From RUG563 sp045590215 (GTDB taxonomy: Bacteria > Bacillota > Clostridia > Christensenellales > Aristaeellaceae): DNA of 64,000 bases. The stretch is taken from the NCBI GenBank assembly GCA_045590215.1, contig JAZNQO010000013.1:92140-156139 (forward strand), read 5' to 3'. The notes under the pieces were generated by a model, which saw only the letters and a program-made list of their open reading frames with translations, was not told where the DNA came from and searched no databases. The translations under genes were made by a program, and so were the position numbers. Shown here piece after piece: positions 34,562 through 42,726 of the stretch (its first letter is position 1; each line of letters opens with the position of its first letter).

Positions 34562-35257
34562 ATGAAAAACCCCAAACGGATGGCTGCCTTTCTGCTTTCT
34601 GCGGCCTTGGCTACAGCTCCCCTGGCGGGCATGGCAGCAGAATATGCAACGGTAAAGGGCGGCGGACTGAACCTGCGCCAGACGGCTTCCCTGGAAGCCA
34701 AGGTGCTGGGGCAATACCCTACGGGCACATGGATTGAAATCGTGGAGAAGGGAAGCGAATGGAGCAAGGTAAAGGTGGACGGCAAGGACGGCTTTATGAT
34801 GAGCAAATTCCTGACCACCGCAACTGCCCAGAGCACTCTTTATGTGCGCACCAACACGGGTATCGGCCTGAACCTGCGCAAGGGTCCTTCTATGGACAGC
34901 GAAATCATCACGTCTTATCCCATTGATACGGCGGTGACGGTGCTGAAGAAGGGAAATGGCTGGTATCAGGTAAAAGTAGGCGATCAGACGGGCTATATGA
35001 GCAGCAAATATTTGGCCTCTGCCAAGGCTCCCGTTTACACCAAGCCTGTGGAAAAGACCTACACCGCCAAGCTCAAGAACATCAACGGCGGCAGCATCGT
35101 GAATTTCCGGCTGTATCCCGGCATGAAAACGAAGGTGCTGGACACCTTGAAGGTTGGGACGGAAGTGACGGTATTGGAAGAAGGCGTGAACTGGAGCAAG
35201 GTGCAGCTTTCTGACGGCCGCACGGGCTATGTGAGCACCTATTTTCTGGTGAAGTAA
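34562..35257 (+). CDS. Secreted protein with three SH3b domains
   Basis: A 231-residue exported protein with signal peptide (cleavage probably after PLAGMAA, ~residue 26), followed by three bacterial SH3 domains at ~28-85, ~92-155 and ~165-231. Each has a G-x-L-N-L/F-R core (GGLNLRQTAS, GLNLRKGPS, VNFRLYPGM) and a W-x-K-V strand. Such proteins bind the peptidoglycan; there is no catalytic domain. It has a GGAGGAAGAG site and a terminator just after. Confidence 0.88.
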   Translation: MKNPKRMAAFLLSAALATAPLAGMAAEYATVKGGGLNLRQTASLEAKVLGQYPTGTWIEIVEKGSEWSKVKVDGKDGFMMSKFLTTATAQSTLYVRTNTGIGLNLRKGPSMDSEIITSYPIDTAVTVLKKGNGWYQVKVGDQTGYMSSKYLASAKAPVYTKPVEKTYTAKLKNINGGSIVNFRLYPGMKTKVLDTLKVGTEVTVLEEGVNWSKVQLSDGRTGYVSTYFLVK

Positions 35258-35273
35258 AAAAGTAAATAGTGTC

Positions 35274-35312
35274 AGGCTGTTTCGGCGAAAATTTTGCCGG
35301 AGCAGCCTTTTT
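35274..35312 (+). terminator. Terminator after the SH3b gene
   Basis: AGGCTGTTTCGGC (35274-35286) pairs with GCCGGAGCAGCCT (35296-35308) around a nine-base loop, followed by TTTTTATTTTG. Confidence 0.9.
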
Positions 35313-35419
35313 ATTTTGTTTTTCCTCATTTTTTGATGGTTTTTGCGCCTTATATCGACGCGGAGATGGAGGGAATGAAGGAATAATGAACGTATGCAAG
35401 ATTGAAGGGGGAAAGGGGC

Positions 35420-37759
35420 ATGTATACGGTTTCGCTGGATAGGCAGCGTATCCACAGAAGAGCAAAAGAAAAGAAAAATCGGATGAAAATACAGATCCCT
35501 TGGAAAGAAATAAAAGAAATGCTTCCAGGGGCGTTGATAGCCCTGTTTTTGAGCTTGGCCGAATGCTTTACCCTGCCGCCGCCATTTGCTGTGAACTTGG
35601 CCGTTGCGTATACAGCGAAAAATGGCCGGTGCATCAAAGGGGCGTGCATCGGCATGGGGATGAGCCTTCTTTTTCGGTTTGCTTGGGGCATTGGGATGGA
35701 TATCGGGCAGATGCTTGCATTTTTTGCGGTGGTTTTGTTGATGCGGCGAAAGATAGAAAAGCAGATGCAGATATATCTGAATTTGACGTTTGCGCTTATA
35801 ATCAGGGCGTTGCCGGGGCTGATGGGGACGGACGTTATTGGGGTGTTCCGGCAGGTTGGCAGCGTGCTATTGGGGCTTTGCGTGATGCCGGCGTTTTTGC
35901 GAAGCGTGGAGATTACAGGGAAAAACGCAGGAGATAACACCCAGGATGATTTGCTTTGCCTTGCGATGCCGTGGATGTTTTTGCTTTGCGGAGCCGGGCA
36001 TATGATGATGGGGCAGATGAACATTGGCGTCGTGCTGGCAGCAGGCAGCGTGATGATGATTGCATGGTGTTTTGGGCCGGGCAGCGGTGCCATTGCCGGG
36101 ATTGGCACAGGGTTTGCGCTTTTTGCCGGAGGCCAGCATGTGATTTATTTTATGGTGCTGCCTTTTGCCGGGGTGATTAGCGGCTGTTTTCATCAAAAAG
36201 GGCGGTTCTTAATGGGGTTGGCCTTTCTTTTTTCGGGGTTTACGCTGATGTATGTTACGCTGCAAAGATGGCATGGCGGCGTGTTTGTAAACCTGACGAT
36301 AGCGGTTTTGGCAAGCTGGCTGCTGCCCGGAAAAAAGGCAAAAATCTGGATGCAGCAGGCCGTCAGGTTGCAATGGATGAAGCCAAGGGAGAATGCCTTT
36401 CTGCGTATGCGGATACAGCAGTGGGTGAAAAGCATGCAAAGGCTTTCTATGGTGCTGCCGGCGGCAGAAATACCGCTTCCTGGAAAGGAAGAAGAAGCGG
36501 AAGAATTGGCAGAGCAATTGTGCCTGAAGTGCGATCAGCTGCCCATCTGCTGGAGAGACAATTATGAGAAAACAAAAAAAGCCATGGAAGCGGTGATCGA
36601 TGGGGAAGAAATGGACCTTGGCAGTATCAACCAGCATTTTGACTATTGCGAACGGATGGCGGAAATTCCCAAATATTTGGAGGGGATTTATCAAAAGCGG
36701 TGGGACATGATGCAGCGACAGCATTTGGCCTCCTATGAAAGGCGGATGCTGGAAACCCATTTGCTTTCCATCAGCGAGGCCGTGCAGATGATTAGCATGG
36801 AAGGGCTTTCCATTGTCGAGGAAGAAAAGGAATGGATGGAAACAGCAAAAGAAGCCTTGGAAAAAATGCGGTTTAGCGGCAATGTTTCTTTTGTGAAGCG
36901 GATGGACGGGCATTTGATGGTGGGGATTCACAGCGATATCCTGCCCATTCAGCCTCAGATGGGAGAAAGAATTGCAAAGCAGATTGGGGTCTATCTGGGG
37001 GTGGAAATGCAGCCGGTGCAAATGTCGGCTTCCAGGCTTGTGCTGGAGGAAGCACCGCCCTTTGAAGTGCGGCTTGGCAAGGCGACCATAACGGCGGCAA
37101 ACGGAGAGAGTATCCGGGAAGAAATCAAGCAAAACGGCGATGCGTCGATTTTTCGGATGCTGACCGGGGGCAGAGCTGTTATTGCCCTGAGCGATGGCAT
37201 GGGACACGGCAAAAGAGCCGGAAACGAAAGCAGGAGGACGCTGGAAATGCTGGCCACCTGTATGGAAGCAGGTTATTCCAGAGAGCAGGCCATGCAGGTT
37301 GTAAACGGGGCAATGATGAGCGCAACGGGGGGAGAATTATTCGCCACGGTGGATTTATGCCTCCTTGATTTATGGACAGGGGAAGCGGAAATGAACAAAC
37401 TGGGAGCGTGCAGCAGCTTTCTTATGCAGGGGCAGAAGATTTATCGCCTGTCCGGGGAAGCCCTGCCCCTTGGGATATTGGAGCAGGTGACGCCATCCGA
37501 AAAGAAAATGACCATGGCGGAAGGGGACAGGCTGATCCTCATGACGGACGGCGTGGAGGATGCCTATGGGACGGAGGAAGAAGTGATGCGGATGCTGCAA
37601 AGGCGGCTCATGCCGGACACGCAGGAGATGGCAGATGCCATCTTGCAGGATGCTATCGATAGGCAAAACGGGTTGCCGGAGGATGATATGACCGTTCTGT
37701 GCGTTCAAATGATGGCGAGATATCAGCAGCGGATAAAAAGAAGAAGCATTCCGGCATAG
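35420..37759 (+). CDS. spoIIE: Stage II sporulation protein E (SpoIIE phosphatase)
   Basis: SpoIIE dephosphorylates SpoIIAA to switch on sigma-F in the forespore, and takes part in polar septation. The 779-residue protein has an N-terminal membrane domain (~10 hydrophobic segments, residues ~30-290), a central cytosolic region with the conserved LCLKCDQLPICWRDNYE cysteine block, and a PP2C phosphatase domain (~560-775) with RAVIALSDGMGHGKRAG, LMTDGVEDAYG and EDDMTVLCVQ holding the metal aspartates. The start at 35420 has GAAAGGGG before it. It is strong evidence for a spore former. Confidence 0.95.
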   Translation: MYTVSLDRQRIHRRAKEKKNRMKIQIPWKEIKEMLPGALIALFLSLAECFTLPPPFAVNLAVAYTAKNGRCIKGACIGMGMSLLFRFAWGIGMDIGQMLAFFAVVLLMRRKIEKQMQIYLNLTFALIIRALPGLMGTDVIGVFRQVGSVLLGLCVMPAFLRSVEITGKNAGDNTQDDLLCLAMPWMFLLCGAGHMMMGQMNIGVVLAAGSVMMIAWCFGPGSGAIAGIGTGFALFAGGQHVIYFMVLPFAGVISGCFHQKGRFLMGLAFLFSGFTLMYVTLQRWHGGVFVNLTIAVLASWLLPGKKAKIWMQQAVRLQWMKPRENAFLRMRIQQWVKSMQRLSMVLPAAEIPLPGKEEEAEELAEQLCLKCDQLPICWRDNYEKTKKAMEAVIDGEEMDLGSINQHFDYCERMAEIPKYLEGIYQKRWDMMQRQHLASYERRMLETHLLSISEAVQMISMEGLSIVEEEKEWMETAKEALEKMRFSGNVSFVKRMDGHLMVGIHSDILPIQPQMGERIAKQIGVYLGVEMQPVQMSASRLVLEEAPPFEVRLGKATITAANGESIREEIKQNGDASIFRMLTGGRAVIALSDGMGHGKRAGNESRRTLEMLATCMEAGYSREQAMQVVNGAMMSATGGELFATVDLCLLDLWTGEAEMNKLGACSSFLMQGQKIYRLSGEALPLGILEQVTPSEKKMTMAEGDRLILMTDGVEDAYGTEEEVMRMLQRRLMPDTQEMADAILQDAIDRQNGLPEDDMTVLCVQMMARYQQRIKRRSIPA

Positions 37760-37784
37760 CGAAATGCTTCATGAGGTTTGAAGA

Positions 37785-38885
37785 TTATTCTTTTGCAATA
37801 ATCAGCGGAACGATCATTTCTTCCTTTGTGAGCCCGGCGTGATTGCCAATCAGTGTTATGGGGCCTGGATGGTTCATCATGGAGATGTCACCCGTGGAAA
37901 GAGCCATATAATCCCCCACAAAATCATATACCTGCGGATGCACGTTTCCGGGGCCTAAATAATCCCGGATGAAGGTTTCCCTGTCTATCACAAGGAACTG
38001 GCCCGGAAAATGGCTTTGGAAAACATCCGGGAACACATCCAGATATTCTTTCTTCACATGGAAGGAAAGGGCACGCAATTCGATGGTGGAATCCCTTTGC
38101 AGCATCTGATGTAAAGCGGGATAATCTTCCAGATAGACGGTCTTTGTGTCAATCAGGCCGTGGTCTGCCGTCAGAAGCAGCAGGGTATTGTCCGGCAGCT
38201 GGGAGGCCAGCTTTTCCACCCGGTCGTTGATATCCAGAAGCGTCGCTGCGCTCTTTTCATGATAGCAGCCTTTTTTGTGCATGGTGGAGTCCGGCTCCGG
38301 CCAATAGGTGTAGATATACCGCTTTTCATGGTCTTTTGCTAAAGACAACACGTTTTCAAAAAGCTCCGGCAAGGTTTTGATTTTCACATCGCCATAGAAG
38401 GAAACGGAGCAGGCTTTATACTTTCCGCAAGCTGTGATTTTGGGGTAAATGAACTGCCGGGGAATGAACCGTTCGCCCACATAATAATCGGCGGCTATTT
38501 CGTTGGTATCGGTGCGGTTGGTATAGACATCCACCAGCTTATCAATCTGATGGAAATACAGCGTCCAGCCAAGCCATGCGTGTTCACAGGGCATCATGCC
38601 TGTTTCGATGGCAGTGGTGGCGCAGGTGGTGGTGGAGGGATAGACGGAAGAGAGCGGATGGCACAGGGCTTTGCGGAGGAAGGCATCCTCCGGCAGCGTT
38701 TTTTCAAGCATATCCATGCCCATGCCGTCAAACAGCATAAGGATGATATTCTGATAAGCCTTTTTTTGCAAAAGCGCATCCAAATATGGATGCGTTTTGT
38801 GTCTCGGCGCAAGGCCGCAATATTGGCTGATGGAAGCAATCAGATTGACGCTGCAGTTTTCATAATCGGGAAAGAAAATGGGCAT
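37785..38885 (-). CDS. Alkaline-phosphatase-superfamily phosphodiesterase/phosphatase
   Basis: A 366-residue cytosolic enzyme of the alkaline phosphatase superfamily. It has MLFDGMGMD as first metal site, YPSTTTCATTAIETG with the nucleophilic Thr, LLTADHG and NHAGLT near the C-terminus, all in the order seen in nucleotide pyrophosphatase/phosphodiesterase types. The substrate is unknown. The stop of the upstream isopropylmalate-dehydrogenase-like gene directly abuts its start (38886/38885), so they are translated together at the end of the seven-gene minus-strand block. Confidence 0.82.
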   Translation of the reverse strand: MPIFFPDYENCSVNLIASISQYCGLAPRHKTHPYLDALLQKKAYQNIILMLFDGMGMDMLEKTLPEDAFLRKALCHPLSSVYPSTTTCATTAIETGMMPCEHAWLGWTLYFHQIDKLVDVYTNRTDTNEIAADYYVGERFIPRQFIYPKITACGKYKACSVSFYGDVKIKTLPELFENVLSLAKDHEKRYIYTYWPEPDSTMHKKGCYHEKSAATLLDINDRVEKLASQLPDNTLLLLTADHGLIDTKTVYLEDYPALHQMLQRDSTIELRALSFHVKKEYLDVFPDVFQSHFPGQFLVIDRETFIRDYLGPGNVHPQVYDFVGDYMALSTGDISMMNHPGPITLIGNHAGLTKEEMIVPLIIAKE

Positions 38886-39836
38886 TTATCTGCCTCCTTT
38901 GTGCATAAACTCTCCGGCGATGGCCAATTGATCGCAAATGAGCTGAATGATATGGCCGCCATCGGTCACTTGCCCGGCGGCAGGCATGCCGGACGTGCGC
39001 CATCCGGCGGAAAGCACATTATGAATGGCCGCTTCCAGACAGGCGGCTTCCTTTTGCAGGTGAAGTGCATGGCGCAAAAGCTGGGCGACGGCAAAGGCTG
39101 TGCCAAAGGGGTGGGGTAAATCAGCATCGTCCATGGAAAGCCGGGGGGCGAAAACGCCGATGTTTTCCTGATATCCGGTATCGTATTGCAGGCCGGGGAA
39201 GGGGAACAGGGAAGAAGCGGCACTTTCAAAAATGCTTCCGGCATAAGGGGGACACAGCAGCATACCGACGGACGCAGGCTCTTCGAGGATCTTGCAAATA
39301 GCCTCCGGCGCAGAAAGGGCATTGACAGAAAGGGAAGGATACTTCTTCGCCGTTTCCTTGATATCCGCTTCCCAGGGGTAACGGTTATTGCCCGTGGGTG
39401 CTGTGTGATGGAACGGAATTTCCAGCTCGTTTGCCAACTGCATGGCCTGACGCACTGCCTGAAAAAGGCTATCCTGCTCCAGAGATACCACTTGGGCGAG
39501 GAGGAAGGTCTGCGGGGGGGTATTACGGTCCACAAGGCTTTCGGGCACGGAGAAATGGCGGATGCGCAAGGGGATATTTAAGCCCTGATAGAGGGCTTTG
39601 GCTCCTTCCGTATCGCTGTCCGCCAGAAAAACGGCTTGGCAGCGTTTACAGGCATCCAAGGTTTCCTGCGTCAGAGGAGCGTTAAAAAGCCGCATGGAAT
39701 CCGGCCCGATTTTTTCACGCAATGTGTTCAGGCTGTGTCCAAAGGCGGCGGATATTTCCAGGAATATTTCTTCTGCATAGGCGCACAGGGCTTTGCCCCG
39801 GCTACCGGCAGGTAAAAGCATGATTTTTGCTTGCAT
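38886..39836 (-). CDS. Degenerate isocitrate/isopropylmalate-dehydrogenase-fold protein
   Basis: The 316-residue protein follows the LeuB/ICDH pattern by eye: an N-terminal strand-helix (IMLLPAGSRGKALCAYAEEI), APLTQETLDACKRCQAVFLA like the family's PLPEETLEACR block, KYPSLSVNAL, then a C-terminal LLRHALHLQKEAACLEAAIH and VLSAGWRTSG. The catalytic signatures are missing: the Lys-containing KANV segment reads APTGNN, the DNAAMQL Asp is absent, and GDILSDEAS reads AGSIFESAA. I infer a non-dehydrogenase descendant, perhaps a binding protein. It is translationally linked to a phosphatase-superfamily gene. Confidence 0.6.
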   Translation of the reverse strand: MQAKIMLLPAGSRGKALCAYAEEIFLEISAAFGHSLNTLREKIGPDSMRLFNAPLTQETLDACKRCQAVFLADSDTEGAKALYQGLNIPLRIRHFSVPESLVDRNTPPQTFLLAQVVSLEQDSLFQAVRQAMQLANELEIPFHHTAPTGNNRYPWEADIKETAKKYPSLSVNALSAPEAICKILEEPASVGMLLCPPYAGSIFESAASSLFPFPGLQYDTGYQENIGVFAPRLSMDDADLPHPFGTAFAVAQLLRHALHLQKEAACLEAAIHNVLSAGWRTSGMPAAGQVTDGGHIIQLICDQLAIAGEFMHKGGR

Positions 39837-39868
39837 GTGAAAGGACGCCCTTTATCGTTTCTTTTGTG

Positions 39869-41032
39869 TTATTGCCAATCCAGCGGATAGCTTTCCACTG
39901 CGTAATCCAGCTTTTTACCGTTCTTTTGCAGGGTGTTGATGACGGTGGTGATATTGGCCTGATCTTCCAGCGGCGTGATGGCAAAATCGTTATAATCCTT
40001 CCGGGAAGAAATGCGGCAGGGGATAATGCGGAAGGAATTATGGATGATATCGCCATTCAATACCTTAAAACGGGTCTGGAAGATGAAGGTAAACATATCG
40101 CTGGGCTTATTATTACCGGCAAAGGAGCAATTGGCCAGAGAATAGACGATATATTTGCCGTTATAGCACTCGATAGGGTTGATGCGGTGGCTATGGTGAC
40201 CCAGCACCAGATCGGCACCGCTGTCAATGGCGGCGCGGCCCAGCATCACCTGATTATCCTTGGGGGCATAATCCAGCTCATTGCCCCAGTGGAAAGAAAC
40301 CACCACCAGATCGCAGGTTTGCTTTGCCTTTTTTACGTCGGCATCCACGATGTCTTTCAGTTCGTTAGAGGTAAAAGGCTGGTTCAGCGTCTGATAGGCC
40401 AGCATGCCGATTTTTAAGCCTTGCACTTCATAAACGCCCATATTCCCCTTATTGCTCCAAACGATACCGGCGTTTTCCATGGTGTTGATAGTGGACTGGA
40501 TGCCGTCTTCGCCGAAATCCCCGGCGTGGTTATTTTCCATGGTGACGGCTTCTACGCTGTTATTGGTCAGGGCTTCCACGTAAGAGGTAGGGGCAAGGAA
40601 AAGGTAGCTGTTTTCCCTTTTCTTGGAGGGAATGGAATATTCATCGGCCAGAACGCCTTCAAAATTGGCGATGGTGAGATGGTCTTCCGCAAAGATGTTT
40701 TTCACGTTGCGGAATATGAAATTGATATCGCCGCCCTGCTTTTTCAGCTCTTTTTCAAAGATGGAAGTGCCGCTGTGCTGCACATTGCGGCCGATGGTCA
40801 CATCCCCTACGGCGGTGATGGTGACCAGCACGCTGCCGTCTGCTTCCAGCTGGGGAGGCAGCGTGGCATTGGGAGCCAGCACTTCGCCTTCCGGGGAAAG
40901 AACGGCGTTTTCCGTAGCGGACTGCGTAATGGGTGATGGGGTGTCCAAGACGCTGAAGGAAACCTCCTCTTCCATCGCCAAGGCAGAGCACAGCATCAAA
41001 AGAACAAAAAGCAAGGAAAGTAGTTTTTTCAT
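39869..41032 (-). CDS. CapA/PgsA-family exported metallophosphatase-like protein
   Basis: A 387-residue exported protein. After a signal peptide (MKKLLSLLFVLLMLCSALA) and a linker, the CapA domain runs from ~70: TAVGDVTIGRNVQ, IANFEGVLAD, TMENNHAGDFGEDG, VVSFHWGNE and GHHSHRINPIE, the metal-binding residues of the family. CapA homologues work in poly-gamma-glutamate or surface polymer handling, but no other such genes are here. It is 17 bases from the aminotransferase gene upstream. Confidence 0.88.
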   Translation of the reverse strand: MKKLLSLLFVLLMLCSALAMEEEVSFSVLDTPSPITQSATENAVLSPEGEVLAPNATLPPQLEADGSVLVTITAVGDVTIGRNVQHSGTSIFEKELKKQGGDINFIFRNVKNIFAEDHLTIANFEGVLADEYSIPSKKRENSYLFLAPTSYVEALTNNSVEAVTMENNHAGDFGEDGIQSTINTMENAGIVWSNKGNMGVYEVQGLKIGMLAYQTLNQPFTSNELKDIVDADVKKAKQTCDLVVVSFHWGNELDYAPKDNQVMLGRAAIDSGADLVLGHHSHRINPIECYNGKYIVYSLANCSFAGNNKPSDMFTFIFQTRFKVLNGDIIHNSFRIIPCRISSRKDYNDFAITPLEDQANITTVINTLQKNGKKLDYAVESYPLDWQ

Positions 41033-41048
41033 TACAAACCTCCAAAGA

Positions 41049-42221
41049 TTATAAAGAAGCGATAAAGCTGTTCATCCTGTCAAAGGCTTCCAGCATGCGG
41101 CTCATATCGGTTGCATAGCAGCAGCGGATATGGCCTTTGCCGCTTGCGCCGAAGGCATCGCCGGGCACGCAAACCACTTTCTTTTCCTGCAAAAGACGGG
41201 TACAGAAATCTTCACTGGAAAGCCCGGTGCTTTCAACGGAAGGGAAGCAATAGAATGCACCCTTGGGCTCAAAGCAAGAAAGCCCCATATTCCGCAGCGC
41301 ATCCAGCATTACACGGCGGCGGCGGTTATAGCTGTCCCGCATGACATGCACATCTTCAAAGCCGTTTTCCCGGCCACGCTTCAATGCCTGCAGCGCAGCC
41401 ACCTGTGCCTGCCTTGGGGCGCACATGATGGTGTATTGATGGATTTTGTTCATCTGGGACAGAATTTCATATGGCGCACAGGCGAAGCCCAGCCGCCAGC
41501 CCGTCATGGCAAAGGCCTTGGAAAAGCCGTTGATGGTGATGGTACGCTCCTTCATACCAGGCAGGGAAGCAAAGGCGATGCGCTCGCCTTCATACGTCAG
41601 CTCTGCATAAATTTCGTCGCTGATGACAAGCAGATCATATTTTTCAGCCACTTTGGAAACAGCCAGCAAATCTTCCCGGCTCATTACAGCCCCGGTGGGA
41701 TTATTGGGATAGGGGAGGATGAGGGCTTTGGTGTTCTTCGTGACCGTGCTTTCCAGCACTTCTTCCGTCATGCGGAAATCATCTTTGGCCTTGGTGACCA
41801 CAGGGATGGCATGGCCGCCCACGAAAGCCACGCAAGGCGCATAGCTGACATAGCCGGGATCGGGAACCAGCACATCGTCGCCGGGCTCTATACAGGCACG
41901 CAGAGCCAGGTCAATGGCTTCGCTGGCCCCAACCGTGACCATGATTTCCTTGCCCGGATCATAGTCTGCCGAAAAGCGGTCATGCAAATAACGGGCAATC
42001 TCTTCCAGCAGGGAAAACATGCCCTTATTGGGGGTGTATTGGGTTTCGCCGTCCAAGAGGCTGTCAATGGCGGCGTTTCTGATATGATAGGGGGTGACAA
42101 AATCCGGTTCACCAACGCCAAGGGAAATAGCTCCCTGCATGGTACCTGCGATATCAAAGAAACGGCGGATGCCGCTGGGGGGAACGTTTTTCACGTTGGG
42201 GTTTACAAACGATCTGCTCAC
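41049..42221 (-). CDS. Class I/II PLP-dependent aminotransferase
   Basis: A 390-residue fold-type I aminotransferase. It has SLGVGEPDFVTP, YTPNKGMFSLLEEIA, TVGASEAIDLALRA, LPYPNNPTGAVMS, VISDEIYAELTY and the PLP lysine in INGFSKAFAMTGWRLGF. Similar proteins (AspAT/AlaT type) act on aspartate, alanine or aromatic acids; the exact substrate is open. The start overlaps the Lrp/AsnC-type regulator by four bases, the same pairing as yugG-yugH in Bacillus, so the regulator probably controls this gene. Confidence 0.9.
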   Translation of the reverse strand: MSRSFVNPNVKNVPPSGIRRFFDIAGTMQGAISLGVGEPDFVTPYHIRNAAIDSLLDGETQYTPNKGMFSLLEEIARYLHDRFSADYDPGKEIMVTVGASEAIDLALRACIEPGDDVLVPDPGYVSYAPCVAFVGGHAIPVVTKAKDDFRMTEEVLESTVTKNTKALILPYPNNPTGAVMSREDLLAVSKVAEKYDLLVISDEIYAELTYEGERIAFASLPGMKERTITINGFSKAFAMTGWRLGFACAPYEILSQMNKIHQYTIMCAPRQAQVAALQALKRGRENGFEDVHVMRDSYNRRRRVMLDALRNMGLSCFEPKGAFYCFPSVESTGLSSEDFCTRLLQEKKVVCVPGDAFGASGKGHIRCCYATDMSRMLEAFDRMNSFIASL

Positions 42222-42709
42222 GGGATCACCGCCAGACGTTTATCACTACGTTCGCCGTCAAAGATGATGCCGTCCTGCTTATAACGCTTGAGGACAAAGC
42301 TGGTGGCCGTGCCGGTGACAGCTTCCAAAGTGCTCAATTTTTCGCTGACGAAAGAGGCCAGGTCTTTCAGTGTGCGGGCTTCCACCAATACCAGCAGGTC
42401 ATAAGAGCCGCTCATGAGATAAACGCTCTTGACCTCGTCAAACCGGTAAATGCGCCCGGCAATGGCATCAAAACCCAGATCACGCTGGGGCGTGACCTTC
42501 ACTTCTATCATGCCTTCCACCCGTTCACGCTCCGCCTTATCCCAGTTGATAACGGGGGCATAATGGAGGATGATACGGTCGTTTTCCATTTCTTCGATGG
42601 CACGGGCCACGTTTTCTATGGTGGCACCGGTCATTACGGCAATTCGTTCAAGGGGTGTGCGGCAATCCTCGTTGAGAATTTCCAGCACCTGCATTTTCAA
42701 TGCCTGCAT
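42218..42709 (-). CDS. Lrp/AsnC family transcriptional regulator
   Basis: A 163-residue feast/famine regulator. The winged HTH covers ~1-55 (VLEILNEDCRTPLERIAVMT and GATIENVARAIEEMENDRII) and is followed by the RAM/ligand-binding domain (~65-150, IEVKVTPQRDLGFD ... YLMSGSYDLLVLVEA). It likely senses an amino acid and regulates the overlapping aminotransferase gene. It lies 17 bases after pepF in the same transcription direction. Confidence 0.92.
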   Translation of the reverse strand: MQALKMQVLEILNEDCRTPLERIAVMTGATIENVARAIEEMENDRIILHYAPVINWDKAERERVEGMIEVKVTPQRDLGFDAIAGRIYRFDEVKSVYLMSGSYDLLVLVEARTLKDLASFVSEKLSTLEAVTGTATSFVLKRYKQDGIIFDGERSDKRLAVIP

Positions 42710-42726
42710 GATGGTCTCCTTTGATA

